Assembly (NCBI GenBank): GCA_003956705.1
Contig: QZCP01000445.1
Coordinates: 247,151-311,150, forward strand
DNA: 64,000 nucleotides
From: Brevipalpus yothersi
Lineage: Eukaryota > Arthropoda > Arachnida > Trombidiformes > Tenuipalpidae
Reading direction: 5' to 3'
Shown here: positions 21,091 to 32,702 of the stretch, in pieces
Layout of the letters: each line of letters begins with the position of its first letter
Position numbering within the stretch: position 1 is the stretch's first letter
The notes under the pieces: generated by a model
Databases searched by the model: none
What the model saw: the letters and a program-made list of their open reading frames with translations, nothing else
Told to the model about the DNA's origin: nothing
Position numbers and translations under genes: made by a program

Positions 21091-22623
21091 CAGGGTGTTA
21101 TTTAGTGGGTTATCGTTTTTCAACAGTCTGTAGATATCCTCATGAGAGAGAGAGGGAGCTGAAATTTGGTGAGCATTATTCCTCCCATGAAAGAATTCAT
21201 ATGCCAGCGCATACTCAGAATCGGTTGCCATGGCAACATTTTCCAGGCCATTTGCCGTTTCGGCTGCCATTTTGCGTGTTTGGGTGTAACTTTCTCATCT
21301 CTCAACCGATTTTGATGAAATTTGTTTTAAATTATTCTCTGAGTGATTTTTGATTGATTGATGTTAGAAAAAGCATGAAAAAAGTGCTCTCTTGACCGTG
21401 ATCCAAAAGTGAAAATGGAACGCCAAAACAAAATTTATGACAAATCCATGAAAGCAAGAGTTTGGATTTGTCTGAATTATCATGTGAATAAAAATGCTGC
21501 TGAGACCATCAGACAATATGGCCGAGCTTTTCCTGATGATGATCCCCCTCATCCAATGACCGTGAAGCGAAATTATGAAAAGTTCTTAGCCACGGGCTCT
21601 GTAATGGATAATTTGAAAGGGAATGTCGGTAGACCAGTGACTGTCATCACCGATGAAATGGTTTCAGCTGTTGAGAAGTTTTTTGCCAAAACAACTCAAC
21701 CATCCATCAGGAAATGTGCTGCCTATCTAGAAATTTCCACATTCTCGGTATGGAAAATCTTGCATAAGAGATTGGACTTCAAGGCTCACAAAGTCAGTCT
21801 ATGCCAACTCTTGAAAGAGAACGACATGAACGCAAGAATCACCTTTGAGGCTGAGATGCGAGAAAAGTTGGAACGAAAGCAGATCGATATCAACAAGATT
21901 TGGTTCAGTGACGAGGCCCACTTTTATCTCCATGGTTACGTGAACCGACAGAACTTCAGAATCTGGGGAACAGAAAACCCTCACTATACTGTGGAGAAGC
22001 CACTTCATCCAGAATACCTGACAGTTTGGATGGCGATCAGTGGATGTGGAGCCATTGGACCATTTTTCTTTTACGCAACAGTCAATGGTGAACGCTATCA
22101 GATCATGCTGGAGGATAGTTTCCTCCCAGAAGCTGAACGTAGAGGGATGATAAGCGAGTTCTGGTTTCAGCAGGATGGAGCAACCTCTCACCGAACTTCT
22201 GATGTCAAAAATTCGATTCGCTCTAAGTTTGGTGATAGAGTTATAGGGCTTGGCTTCACCTCAGACGAGGGGGAAGAAATCTCCTGGCCCCCTCATAGTC
22301 CGGATCTGAATCCTTGTGATTTTGCCCTCTGGGGAATAATGAAAGATTATGTCTATCAACAAAATGTGGGGAATCTATACGAACTAAAAAATGCCATAGA
22401 GAAGCTCGTCAATCTCCTCGAACAGCCGATGCTCGAACGAATAATGGCTAATTTTGAGAAGAGACTCGATATGATACCCTTAGTTGAAGGCGAACATTTC
22501 GAAAACATTATCAGTTAATCTCATCCTCTCACTATGCTCACTCAAAAAATTTCAGCTCTCTATCTCCAGTTTCCTGGATTTTATAGAGAATCAAAAAACG
22601 ATAACTGATTAAATAACACCCTG
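21091..22623 (+). mobile_element. Complete TIR/TA DNA transposon (Tc1/mariner superfamily)
   Basis: Ends CAGGGTGTTATTTA...TTATCG at 21091 and the inverted counterpart at 22594-22623, about 30 bp with four adjacent mismatches. TA target dinucleotides lie at 21089-21090 and 22624-22625. It is 1533 bp long and encloses one long transposase ORF. The intact ORF and TIRs suggest recent activity. Confidence 0.93.
21415..22518 (+). CDS. Transposase, DDE type
   Basis: 367 residues from the first ATG. The N-terminal third carries two helix-turn-helix-like regions (VNKNAAETIRQYGRAFPDD; GNVGRPVTVITDEM) that would bind the TIRs. The catalytic domain shows first Asp in IWFSDEAHFYLHG, second in FWFQQDGATSHRT, and third acidic residue in WPPHSPDLNPCDFALWG, where Tc1 would have Glu after PDLNPIE. 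The DPC arrangement is mariner/maT-like (DDxD). No frameshift is seen, so this is the best candidate in the window for an active cut-and-paste enzyme. Confidence 0.9.
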   Translation: MERQNKIYDKSMKARVWICLNYHVNKNAAETIRQYGRAFPDDDPPHPMTVKRNYEKFLATGSVMDNLKGNVGRPVTVITDEMVSAVEKFFAKTTQPSIRKCAAYLEISTFSVWKILHKRLDFKAHKVSLCQLLKENDMNARITFEAEMREKLERKQIDINKIWFSDEAHFYLHGYVNRQNFRIWGTENPHYTVEKPLHPEYLTVWMAISGCGAIGPFFFYATVNGERYQIMLEDSFLPEAERRGMISEFWFQQDGATSHRTSDVKNSIRSKFGDRVIGLGFTSDEGEEISWPPHSPDLNPCDFALWGIMKDYVYQQNVGNLYELKNAIEKLVNLLEQPMLERIMANFEKRLDMIPLVEGEHFENIIS

Positions 22624-22916
22624 TATGAAAAATGGCGCTAATGAAGGTAGAAGCCAGATCTCGAATCAAGAGTCAATGAGGATAGGAAAAGAGATAGAGG
22701 ACCTGAGTCCACAAAATATCTTCAACAGCCTAATTAAGAGAAAGACACCGAAATAGCGATGATTCACCATAGAACCATATTAGAGAGACGGAGATAGAGG
22801 ACAGAAGGCAACAGATGAACAGGGAACAGGGGACGACTACATCCGGGGCATCGGTCAAGCACAACTCACCAACATCGTATACATGTACCAACCCTTAATT
22901 CTGTGTATAATAAAGT
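22624..22916. other. No gene seen
   Basis: Purine-rich spacer without ORF support between two transposon-derived segments. Confidence 0.35.
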
Positions 22917-23390
22917 ATGGCTCGCTGCGTTAAACTTGCTGGCAAAGAGTTGCAGCTCCGATTCCTTCCAGAAGGATCAACATCCTTGATGCAACCTCTC
23001 GACATAAACTGCTCCCATCAATGGAAAGATTTTGTGAAGAAATTCGCGGATAGGGTGATCATGGAAAATGCGCCAATCAAGTTGCATACGAGACACTGCA
23101 TTCTAATCATGCAATCACTAATCCTCAATCAATTCTAATCACCAGCATTTCAACCAATGTTTTTGTGGGCATGGAGAAGAGAAGGATTCCCAGTCGAGAT
23201 CGATTCATCTCCATCTCTCGATAACATATGTTTCTTTTTTGATGAAGTTATCTGCTTTTCTTCAGAATGTATCAACGAATCCTTCATGCGTTGCTCATAT
23301 CCTGACTGTCGGAAGGTTCCATGCTTGAAGTGTTTCTATGCGGATCGACATTTACACAAATTCTTCCAAGTTTGTGAGGAATATTGCTGA
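22917..23390 (+). pseudogene. pogo/Tigger-like DDE transposase fragment
   Basis: LRFLPEGSTSLMQPLDINCSHQWKDF matches the LPPNTTS-x-QPLD block near the end of the DDE_1 catalytic core. After a stop at 23136-23138 the same frame family continues with MFLWAWRREGF and a Cys-rich tail (CSYPDCRKVPCLKCFYADRHLHKF) that looks like a zinc-binding motif. The N-terminus and first catalytic residues are absent. Confidence 0.6.
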
Positions 23391-24799
23391 TTAATAATTA
23401 ACTTCATGGGATTGTTTGGTGAGGATGAAATTTTTCAACCTTGTAGCTTTTCTTGTAGGAGGAGATAGGACGTAATATTTAACAATTATAATTAACCAGT
23501 CAACAGCTTCCTAATGGTACTGAGTTTGATTCATTTCGCGATTATCAATTCTGCCCCCTCCTTTGTGAAAGAAATCAAAAAATTCACTCGTAAATAAGTG
23601 TGCATACATGTATGTACCATTGTATGTTAATATGCATGTATGATTATATACATGTATGTGTATAGGCATGTGAGTGTATGTGTATGCATGTATATAAATG
23701 ATGGCTATATGGTATATGGACAAGATGGGATCCATATTGGCTTGAGGAGATAAAGTGTATGAGAGAGATGGATAGAAATATTTGGCTGTCCAAGAAAGAG
23801 AATGAGAATGATGAGGGTGGAGAAAAGTCATTGATCTTAGTTTCAATTCCGCGAAACTGTTCTAGAACTTTTACTTGAGCCATCATATATTGGTGTGGAT
23901 CCACTCAATTAAAATCTACACCACAAGTGGAATGGTAAACACTTCTCTCCAGCCTTCACACACACAGTCACACAGATTGAAGATTTGAGCAAACCAACTT
24001 ACATAATTGTCATAATTGCTCTGACTGTTGACTGAGAAATTGTTGGAGACATACGAAGTTTATGAATCCCTTCTTGGTACCATGTTGGACTCAAGCCTAG
24101 GCAGTTGATGGTTTCACTAATTGAAAGATATTGGATGATTTTGGCTATTATTTTGGGATTTAAGTGAATGATGCTCATTTTCGATAATAAATTTAACTTT
24201 AAGCAATAAATTGACAAATTTGACAAATTTCAGGACCTCTGAGTACAAAGCTCATCATTCATCAAGAGCTAACAAAAACAGAGAAAAAACATATGATCTC
24301 CGCTGCTATTGAGCTCGTAAAGTAACTTTCAAGCCGAACATCGACACTCTTCGTCTATCTGAACCAGCTACGAGTTATAATCATCGATGTGTCACAACAG
24401 AAAGTGGGAAAAATTCCTATCGTAAGTTAGCTTTTGTGCTATGAACCTATCTTATCAATATTTTTTCTCATTCATCTGATTGCTGCCTCCACTGCCTTCA
24501 TTGCCTTCTCTGCCTTATGAACATTGAGCCTCATAAACGAGAGAGGGACTGATGAATTGAAGAAGAATATTTCCGAATGTTATCAATAGAATTAAACAGA
24601 TTAGATGGCAGGAACGAAAATAGAGGCATTTTAGTAGAAAGAAAGAGAACGGGGTACATGTACATGTATTTGAGAACAATCCCTAGCGGAAGTCTCAGAT
24701 CTCCTCCTTGCTAACCTGACTGGAAATTATCTGTTCTATTCTGAATTATCAGAGTTCTTATGTGTTTTCTATTGGTCGAGGAGCAAGCGAGCGGAACGA
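23391..24799. other. No gene seen; TG/CA-rich low complexity
   Basis: Contains an alternating CATGTATGTG-type stretch (23600-23700) and otherwise AT-rich sequence. Chance ORFs here show no motifs. Confidence 0.45.
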
Positions 24800-24903
24800 G
24801 TGGAGCGAGTGCAGTGAGCCAGTTCTTTAGTGAAGTTGACAAAGAATATCATGATCGGAAGCACAAAAAATCTAATTTCAGTGTAGTTGATCAAGTATTG
24901 ATT
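24800..24903 (+). pseudogene. Gypsy integrase C-terminal fragment
   Basis: KEYHDRKHKKSNFSVVDQVLI matches the integrase C-terminal block of gypsy-1 (KYHDQKHKEPNFNVGDQVLI) and lies in the opposite orientation to the adjacent gypsy-2. It is a short relic of a gypsy-1-type element. Confidence 0.75.
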
Positions 24904-25056
24904 TTCATTTCCTTTCACCCCTGCCTTCAAGATTCTTCTCGGAGCTCTGAGTGAAGTTTCAATTTTACAATACAATAGATTAAGATAGCACATAGTTTTG
25001 AGATTATATAAGTTCATTAAATAAATGACAAATTTAGAGGCAATCATTTGGTTCCG

Positions 25057-28002
25057 TCAATCATGATACCGATACATTTTCTCGGAGTTCATCAAATTAC
25101 TTTTTCTCACACTTTTCGGAATGTCTATTCTGTAGGTATTATCTGAGATTTTTTCGATAATTCTGTATGGACCTATTCTTCCAGGATCTAATTTAGAAGT
25201 TGGATGAGCATCGATTAGCACTAAATCATTCACTTGAAAGGAGATGGGAGTATGCTTAGAATCATAAATTTTCTTGTTTCTTTCATGAGATCGAATTGAA
25301 TTTTCATGAGCTATTTTTCTAGCCTGCTGTAAGTCATGACAATTTTCAAGAGAGCTCTCAAACTGAGATATTCCAACGAGTAGAAATCTAGGAGAAAATT
25401 TGGTTGATTCATGTATCGAATCATTGTATTCGTTCACACACTGATCAACGAGCGTAGTCCATGATTTGGTTGGATTCTCATGGAACTTGCATCTCAAACG
25501 ATCGATAATTGTCTGATTAGCACGTTCTATCATTCCATTACTTTTGGGAGTGTATGGAGCAATGAAATTGATACTGATATCATGAGAAGCTAGAAAAGAC
25601 TTGAAATTGGCTGAATGCAATGCAGGATAATTGTCACTCAGAATTTCTTTCGGTTTTCCAACTTTCATAACTTCCTCAATTAAATGACAAAAATCTTTTG
25701 CTTTTTGATTTCTTGAGCTTGTTGCCCAGATGAATCGTGAAAAACAATCAATAGCGAGATGAAGATACCGTTTTCTCGAGTTGTAGCCCTCAAGACCACC
25801 AACAGTATCGATCGCTACTAAGTCGAATGGTTTCTCAGATGGTCTGAGAATCGAGAGTGTTCCTAATTTTGGACACCTCTTGATTTTATTCAGCTGACAA
25901 GTTTGGCAGCAGTCAGTGAAGTTTTTAATGTCATTGGTCATTTTTGGCCATGTGAATGATTTTGACATCATTTGTAATGTTTTTTTTGTGCCAATGTGGC
26001 CAAAGTTTTCATGAAATTGTTTGATTAGCTGTTTTAGAAGACTGATAGGAACGTATTTTTGATGGAATAGACCCTTTTTTCTCGTGGCAATGCCATCAGA
26101 ATCTTGTGTTGGCAACTTTTTGCCTTGTGATTTTTCAATTTCTTGTTCTCTCTTCAGTTCCTCGATTGTGATTAGATTGACTATTCTGATATGATCTTCA
26201 TGGCTATAGTCATCCAAAACTGGACTACGTGAAAGCGCGTCCGCTTCAACGTTTTGTTGTCCAGGTTTGTATTGGATAGTGAAATTGTATTGGTCTAGCT
26301 TGAGTCACCATTTGAATAGCCTTGATCTCGGTTTTTTCATGCTACTAAGCCATTGTAAGGCTTGATGATCGGTTATTACGGTAAATTTCTTGCCATACAG
26401 GTAGTGATGCCAGTAGTCGAGAGTTTCGACGATGGCCAAACATTCAAGCTCACTTATGCCATAATTTTTCTCATAAGATTGTAATTTTCTGGAGAAAAAT
26501 CCTACAGGATGTAATTTGGAATCTTTCCCCTCTTGTTTTAGGACTCCTCCTATTCCTACCTTACTAGCATCACACTGAACAAAGCAATGTTTTTCTGGAT
26601 CATAAATCTGGAGAACTGGCTGTGAAGTGAGAATTGATTTTATCTGATTGAAAGCTTTTTCACAATCACTATTCCATTTGAATTGACAAGAATCTTTCAG
26701 TAAATTGAACAGAGGACTGAGGACTTCCGTGACATGAGGAACGAATTTTCGATAATAGTTAATCTTGCCAAGAAACCGTTGTAAAGATTTCTTATCTGTT
26801 GGTGTAGGAAATTTTTCGATTGCTACTGTATTGCTGTTGAGAGGAGCTATTTTATTCTCAGATAAACTATGGCCTAGATATTCAACTTGTTTTCTGGCAA
26901 TTTTGCACTTTTGAAGATTCAATTTTATTCTTTCCTCAATAAGGGCACTGAAAACTAATCTAAGATGATTCATATGTTCAAAAAATGATTGAGAATGGAC
27001 GAGAATATCGTCTAAATAGCTATGTGTAAATGAAAGCAAATTATACTTCTCTAGAACTCGATGGAGAACCCTGGAGAATACTGCAGTAGAATTACGGAAT
27101 CCAAAAGGACAAACAAGCCATTCAAAGTGATCATGAGTGGTAACGAAAGCAGTACGATGTACGTGCTCTGGTTCGATCTGTACATGCCAAAAGCTAGAAC
27201 TGATGTCAAGAGCACTGAAAATTTTGCTATCTGAAAGTTTATCGATAATATCTTCTATTCGAGGAAATGGAAAATTGTCTGCTATGGCTATTTTGTTCAA
27301 CTTTCGATAGTCAATACATAAGCGTGATTTCTCGCTTTCATTCTTCTTGTTTACTAGGGTGATCGGGAAAGAGTAAGGTGAAATCGATCTTCGAATAAGC
27401 CCATGTTTTAGGAGCTGTTCAATTTGCTCATCAATTATTTTTTGATCTTTTTCTGAGCAACGATAGGGCCTCAAAACGATGGGAATCTCATTAGTCAAAT
27501 CTATCCGACACTTTTCGATGCCTATACTACCAATATCATATTTATGGGTAGAAAAAACAGAAGAATACTGTGTCAAAAGTTGATCAATCTCATTCCGTTG
27601 CTGGCTAGTCAAAATTGCATTCACCTCGTTACTAGGATCTGAGTTAAGGAGATGAATTTTATTGCGAATTGATCTTCCTTCAAACTCAATTTTTTGGAAT
27701 ACTTCATATTGATCATTAATTGAAATTTTGAACTTTGAAATGTTATCAAGTCCAAGAATGAGCTGATGAGGCAGATTTTCGATGACAAAAACTTTGATTT
27801 TTTCTGTAATCAAACCTACTGTGATGGGCAATAAAATGTGGCCCAAACAAAACACCTGAGAATGGAAACTATTGATTTGTATTTTATTTGGAATCAACTG
27901 GATTTTCAAATCATTTTTAAGTTTCTCATTGATCAATGAGACTGTAGCGCCAGTGTCCAATATGATCGGAATGACCATACTGTTGACAATGGACCTCATC
28001 AC
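25057..28002 (-). CDS. gypsy-2 Pol (PR-RT-RH-IN) with one in-frame stop
   Basis: About 981 codons. Protease has an intact DTGATVSL. RT has LCIDYRKLN and a YLDD box (SYLDDILVHSQ). RNase H shows CDASKVGIGG and TDHQALQWL. Integrase has HENFGHIGTKK / CCQTCQ zinc residues and the triad in AIDTVGG, LSDNYPA and NGMIERAN. TGA at 26302-26304 interrupts LFKW-LKL; the sister copy gypsy-3 has a Ser codon (TCA) at the same place, so a single base change explains it. Everything else is open, so it is the most complete gypsy copy here. Confidence 0.93.
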
Positions 28003-28028
28003 AATCAGGTGTGGTTGTTTGGGCCTCC

Positions 28029-28859
28029 CTAGTTTAACACTCTTTTGACTGGAATCTTATCATCATTGTTATCACCTCTTCTTGGCCTCTTGGCTGGATT
28101 CTCTCGATTCCAGCAATCAGATGCCCAATGGAAGCGATTCTTAAGCCCTCTATTCTCACAAATACGGCAAGGAGAAGGTGGCTTTGATTTTTTGTGTGAA
28201 ACTGATGGAATATTCTTCCCAACATTTCTCGTCAGTGAATTGTGACGATTTGGCAATTCCCTGAACTTAAGATTTGCTTCAGCTTTGCTGGCAATCTCAT
28301 AAAAATGGTCCATAGAAATCGGACGAAATGCGATAAAAGCCGATGAAAGATGACCAGGAAGGCCATCAATCATCAGGTCAACAATTTTTGTCTCTGAGAG
28401 ACCAGCAAGAGAGCCTAATCGACGCTTATTTTTATAGTAATCAAGCATGCCTTTTTGATGGTCATATTTCATTCTGGTGAACTCAATTAATGGATTCATG
28501 ACTCTCAAACCAAAACGGTTAATGAAAAATGATCTCAATTTATCGTAACTCAAGTTTGCATTCATTTTTCTTGTGGTCATATACCACTCTAATGCTTCAC
28601 CTCTCAGGAAATTACCTATGGAAATAATTTTCTGTTGCTCATCCAACTTCTTGGCTTCAGTTAGTTCTTCAAATCTATCGAGCCAACATTCAATAGAAAT
28701 TTCACATTCATCACCCCTGAACTCCGGAACAATTATTTGCTTGAACGGATCCAAAAGATTACTTACAGAATTATTATTATTATTATTATTAGGTAATGTT
28801 GAGCTCGTTTCAATTAGTGTAGACGATGATGGAATTGTTGAACGATTCATGTTACCCAC
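28029..28859 (-). CDS. gypsy-2 Gag
   Basis: 276 residues. A Ser/Asn-rich N-terminus with an Asn run is followed by a Ty3-type capsid region (IECWLDRFEEL, GEALEWYMT, FFINRFGL). The single zinc knuckle (CRICENRGLKNRFHWASDC) keeps its His, unlike gypsy-1. It ends VKRVLN, and pol begins 26 bases downstream in another frame, so a frameshift or reinitiation is needed. Confidence 0.9.
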   Translation of the reverse strand: MGNMNRSTIPSSSTLIETSSTLPNNNNNNNSVSNLLDPFKQIIVPEFRGDECEISIECWLDRFEELTEAKKLDEQQKIISIGNFLRGEALEWYMTTRKMNANLSYDKLRSFFINRFGLRVMNPLIEFTRMKYDHQKGMLDYYKNKRRLGSLAGLSETKIVDLMIDGLPGHLSSAFIAFRPISMDHFYEIASKAEANLKFRELPNRHNSLTRNVGKNIPSVSHKKSKPPSPCRICENRGLKNRFHWASDCWNRENPAKRPRRGDNNDDKIPVKRVLN

Positions 28860-30216
28860 GTTGATGGTTTTCCTTGGACGACCAGGCCGTCACGTTGCCC
28901 TACCAGGATGCATGATGTACTTGGATATGTGTAATGATCTAAGCCTGTAGAGGAGTAGTGATTTAACTTGTATAATGCAACCAATATAATGAGGGAATGA
29001 TAGTTAAGCTGATGGTGTTGATAATGATGCAGATGGAAAAAAGTTGAAAATGTATGATGGGAATCAATAAACAGATCAAGGAAGCTGCACGCCTAGAAGA
29101 AGGCTAAGAAAAAAAGCCTCTCCTTTCCAATCAGCTTGGATGATATTGATCGAAGATGATGACCAATATTTCTTCTTCTCTTTTTTGGTTAACAATGATC
29201 AACAGTTTTGCGTGTACATTTGTATACAGATATGTTTGTATTAATATGGACTTATATTGCAAAATGATCTGATCATTCGGTCATCCAGTAGATATATGAC
29301 ATGAAGTGAGATGTTGGAAATAGTGAACGAAAGAGAGAGAAGAGATGAATCAGCTTTGGCTATTGACAACAATCGAGAATCTATTGATTGTCACAAAATG
29401 GGTTTGCTCGAATTTCCACAGATCGTTGCCATTAGGTGGGGAGAAGATGGTCAAGTATATATATTTGTATAAGAAGATTATCAATTTAACTTTAAACTGG
29501 ATGCTTGTTTATCAATACGTTGTGTATGGAAAAATGAGAATTCGTCCCATTTAAATGAGTATCCATAATTAATTACCACCTCACCCAAAGTAAACCAATA
29601 TATGTGTAAAGAAAATAGCTCTTTCAATTGCTGTTGATGACCACTTAGATTGATGACGATGGTCAATTTTTGATTCAATAAAAATTGGGGTATCGAAACC
29701 AATCAAAAATATAGATGATGCTTGAAGATGTAAACAATCTATCTACACAAAGCCACATATCAGCCACATCATCATGTGAATCATGACCAAGTTCAATGTA
29801 GTAGGCATAACACAATTATAATCGAATGTGAGGGGAAAAAACCTCAAAAGTAAATCAATTTTCTGGTACACTCGAACCACTTTGTGTGTAACAGATTATA
29901 AATGTGGAAGAAGACAATTCTCATCGAATATGTGTATGTATGTGTGTTTCAGAATATGAGAAAGATTATCAATTGTTCACACGCATTAAATGTTAGAAAA
30001 AGGAGATGTAGTTGGATACAGTAGAGAGAAGGACCACAAAAGCGTTGAGAACACAAAATATTTAGATGAATGAGGAGGCAATGATGATACTGAAAAGATG
30101 ATGAGAACAAAATTATGAATGATATCAATTAATCGACACAAGAATATCTCGGTGGAATGAAACGTTTTTATTTCAATTTACTTCAGATTTAAATCAACCG
30201 AAATCTTTCACTTCAT
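28860..30216 (-). other. gypsy-2 leader; no gene seen
   Basis: About 1.36 kb between gag and the 5' LTR. Short ORFs lack motifs. The primer-binding site should lie next to 30216 but I cannot identify it confidently. Confidence 0.45.
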
Positions 30217-30447
30217 GTTAGCTCAGAGAGATCATCAATCTGAATGACCTAAGATGGCCACTCACTTCTTTTTCCTCATGTTGTGAGCCACGAATCGGGG
30301 AGAGAGAGCGAGAGAGAGCGAGAGAGAGAGAGAGAGAGAAAGAAAGTATGGTAAGATGGAAAGATGGAACTAAGAATCATTATGGGCTCTGGTTTCAGTC
30401 TGGAACCGTAATTGATTTTCGGAAATAATGATTTTCATTTCCTTTCA
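30217..30447 (-). repeat. 5' LTR of gypsy-2 (low-coordinate edge approximate)
   Basis: Shares ordered blocks with 58019-58255: CCTAAGATGGCC, an AGAGAGCGAGAG purine run, CTCTGGTTTCAGTCTGG and ATTTCCTTTTCA. The outer boundary at 30447 is clear because helicase coding begins right after it; the inner boundary is approximate. Confidence 0.7.
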
Positions 30448-32567
30448 AATCTTCAATAAAAAATCTAGAATTATTATTCAAAAAATTGAATTTTAATTCA
30501 TCTTTATGTTTTGATTTGAGATAGAGACATGCATATTCTAAATTAGTAAATTTGTTGTATGATTGCAATTTATTTTTTTTATATTGTTCATATTTATCTT
30601 TATCTATCAAAACCAATAAATATGGTAATGTAGTTTTATTTATTGACCAATTTTCAAAATCATCAATTTTCTGGCATTTGAATATTCTTGATTTCAATTT
30701 CATAATGTTTTGTTTGAAAAATGTGTTAATTTTTTCCTTATTATTCATAAATATATCAGCTATTTTCTTCAAATGAATATATGAGTATATTTTTTTATTA
30801 TTATTATCTACATTTTGTGACTTGTGTAATTTGAGAAATTTAATTATTTTGTCAGCAAATATAGGATTAATTTTCCAGTAGTTCAATTTGTCTTCTATAC
30901 AATTATTGAATGCCAAATGTAGTATATCTTCGGTAATTAATTCTTTGAGTTGTTGATATTTTTTAATCCTAGAAAAAGAAACATAAATTGATTTTAAGTG
31001 GGTATCTAGATTTAAAGCTATATTAACATTTGAAATAGTCATTCCTTGTACACGAATTGTAGTTAGTGTAGGAGGTCTTTACTCAAAAACAAAAATAGAA
31101 AAAAAAGTAAAAAAATTTGACGATACTTTATTGAATTCAAAATTATCACCACCATCATTACAACCACTAATTTTATCAGAATTAGTTAAACAAGTCATCT
31201 GTTTTTCTATAAAACCTAATTGTTCTTGATTTATATGAGTTGATGTATAATTATATATATTTAATTTAATCTTTTTAAAAACAAATTCTTTTCCACTTGA
31301 AACATCTCTCAATTTTAACCAATGTTGTTTATAATCAATATCATTATCAATATTCCAATCTAATAAATATACCATCATATCCTCATTTGAACCTATTTGT
31401 TTATTTTTACGTGATTTTTTATATATATAAACGAAACCTTGCACAAGTATTAGACTGAATAAATATTTTGAATTGAATTCTTCATCATTATTATTATTAA
31501 ATTCTGTTGGGAAAATTATGTTTTTTTTTCTCTGTCTAAAACATTTATTTTGCATTGAGCAAATTTCAATTTTTTATTTTTAGCATATTCAATTGATCGT
31601 ACAATTCTTTCTCTCAATGAACGATGATATTCAGCAAGAAAAATTGTATTAGATGAATAAGATTCAGATTGATGAAAATTATTTATCATTTTCGAATATA
31701 ACCAACTTTTCACATCAAAATTATTCATCAGATATGTTTTAAGATAAACATTCTTGAACTCATTTATTATAGATTTCAACTTATTTATATTGCATTCATT
31801 ATCACTTTGATCTATTCGCATATTTTTGGTCAAAGAGAAAATATTAACACAAATATCAATCTCATCTATTTTCTTACGTTGATCTGATAATAAAATTTTC
31901 AACAATGAATTGTTATTTTTTTCTATTTGATTTTTATTTCGACTATGATTTTTTGTTCGACCGGTCATAGCATCTTGCTGATATTTATCACCAACTAAAA
32001 TAATTTTGTATCTACCAAATATACACAATAAATATACATAAATTATAAAAAAAGGAGCAAGAGCTAAATTATATTCATCTTGAACTATTATTTGATTATT
32101 ACTAAAAGGATGATGATTCAATTTTTGTAATACACTGTACTTGATTTCCTATTTCATATAATTTTTGTCCATTAATGTATTTGTATCATTCCAATAGGTT
32201 TGAGCAGAATAAAAATTCAGGTCACACTGCTGCATTATCCAGGAAGTAATTGTTTTAACTTCCAAACAATCTCTATTTGGAATAATTGCTTTGACAAAAC
32301 CAATCAAATCATGTGTATGAGCTGTATACAACATTGTCCAATTTTCAGATTTGTTTAAAGATAACGCTAAATTATAAATTAAGAATGATTTTCCTGTCCC
32401 TGGATCTGCATCAAGTAAAGCACAAACACCAATTTTTTTAAATGAGCGAGGGAAAACATTCCATGTAAATTCAAGAATATTTTTTGTTGTTCTGTATCTA
32501 ATTGATTTAATATTACACTCAACATGATGGGTTTATTTTTTACCAAACTAGAGTATTTGTTGACCAT
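30448..32567 (-). pseudogene. Virus-like SF1 (Pif1/RecD-type) DNA helicase, broken
   Basis: Successive minus-strand frames form one helicase of about 700 residues. Motif Q/I: QLDTEQQKIF, then a P-loop DADPGTGKSFL (32390-32410, in a frame offset from its neighbours). Motif II: VQDEYN. Motif III: IILVGDKYQQDA. Late motifs: TIRVQGMTISNV and SIYVSFSRIK. These fit superfamily 1B ATP-dependent helicases. Four or more frameshifts or stops divide it, and the C-terminus is cut off by the gypsy-2 LTR. Upstream residues reappear at 32568-32701 and, beyond the Tc1 insertion, at 33987-34060. Large size and Asn/Lys-rich codons suggest a large-DNA-virus origin; a host Pif1/Helitron source is possible but no Rep or HUH motif is seen. 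Confidence 0.68.
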
Positions 32568-32702
32568 TGTTTCAATTCTATTTGTGAAATTTATATTTTT
32601 TTAAATGTTTGTGAATGGGAAATTTTGAACAGAGTTCATAAAGTTCAATTTGATTCAAATTACCTAAATCAAATAAAGATATCATTTTTTACACTGTTAC
32701 TA

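Larger units (their letters stand above)
24899..30447 (-). mobile_element. Ty3/gypsy retrotransposon gypsy-2, nearly intact
   Basis: A minus-strand element. The 5' LTR is about 30217-30447 (outer end TGAAAGGAAATG on the minus strand). A long leader follows, then gag 28859-28029 and pol 28002-25057. A purine tract (AGGGG) precedes TG at 24917, marking the start of the 3' LTR, of which only about 18 bases remain. The sole coding defect found is one TGA in pol. It is closely related to gypsy-3 (58.0-61.2 kb) and more distant from gypsy-1. Its 5' LTR truncates the viral-type helicase of the island. Confidence 0.92.

Noticed and set aside
23511..23904. Overlapping minus-strand ORFs rich in His, Tyr and Thr
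   Set aside because: They derive from a CATGTATGTG-type low-complexity tract.
29345..29702. Short ORFs in the gypsy-2 leader
   Set aside because: No motifs, opposite strands overlapping, and position in an LTR-element leader.
30395..30447. Last 17 residues of the helicase ORF as genuine coding sequence
   Set aside because: These bases belong to the gypsy-2 LTR; the helicase is truncated at 30448.
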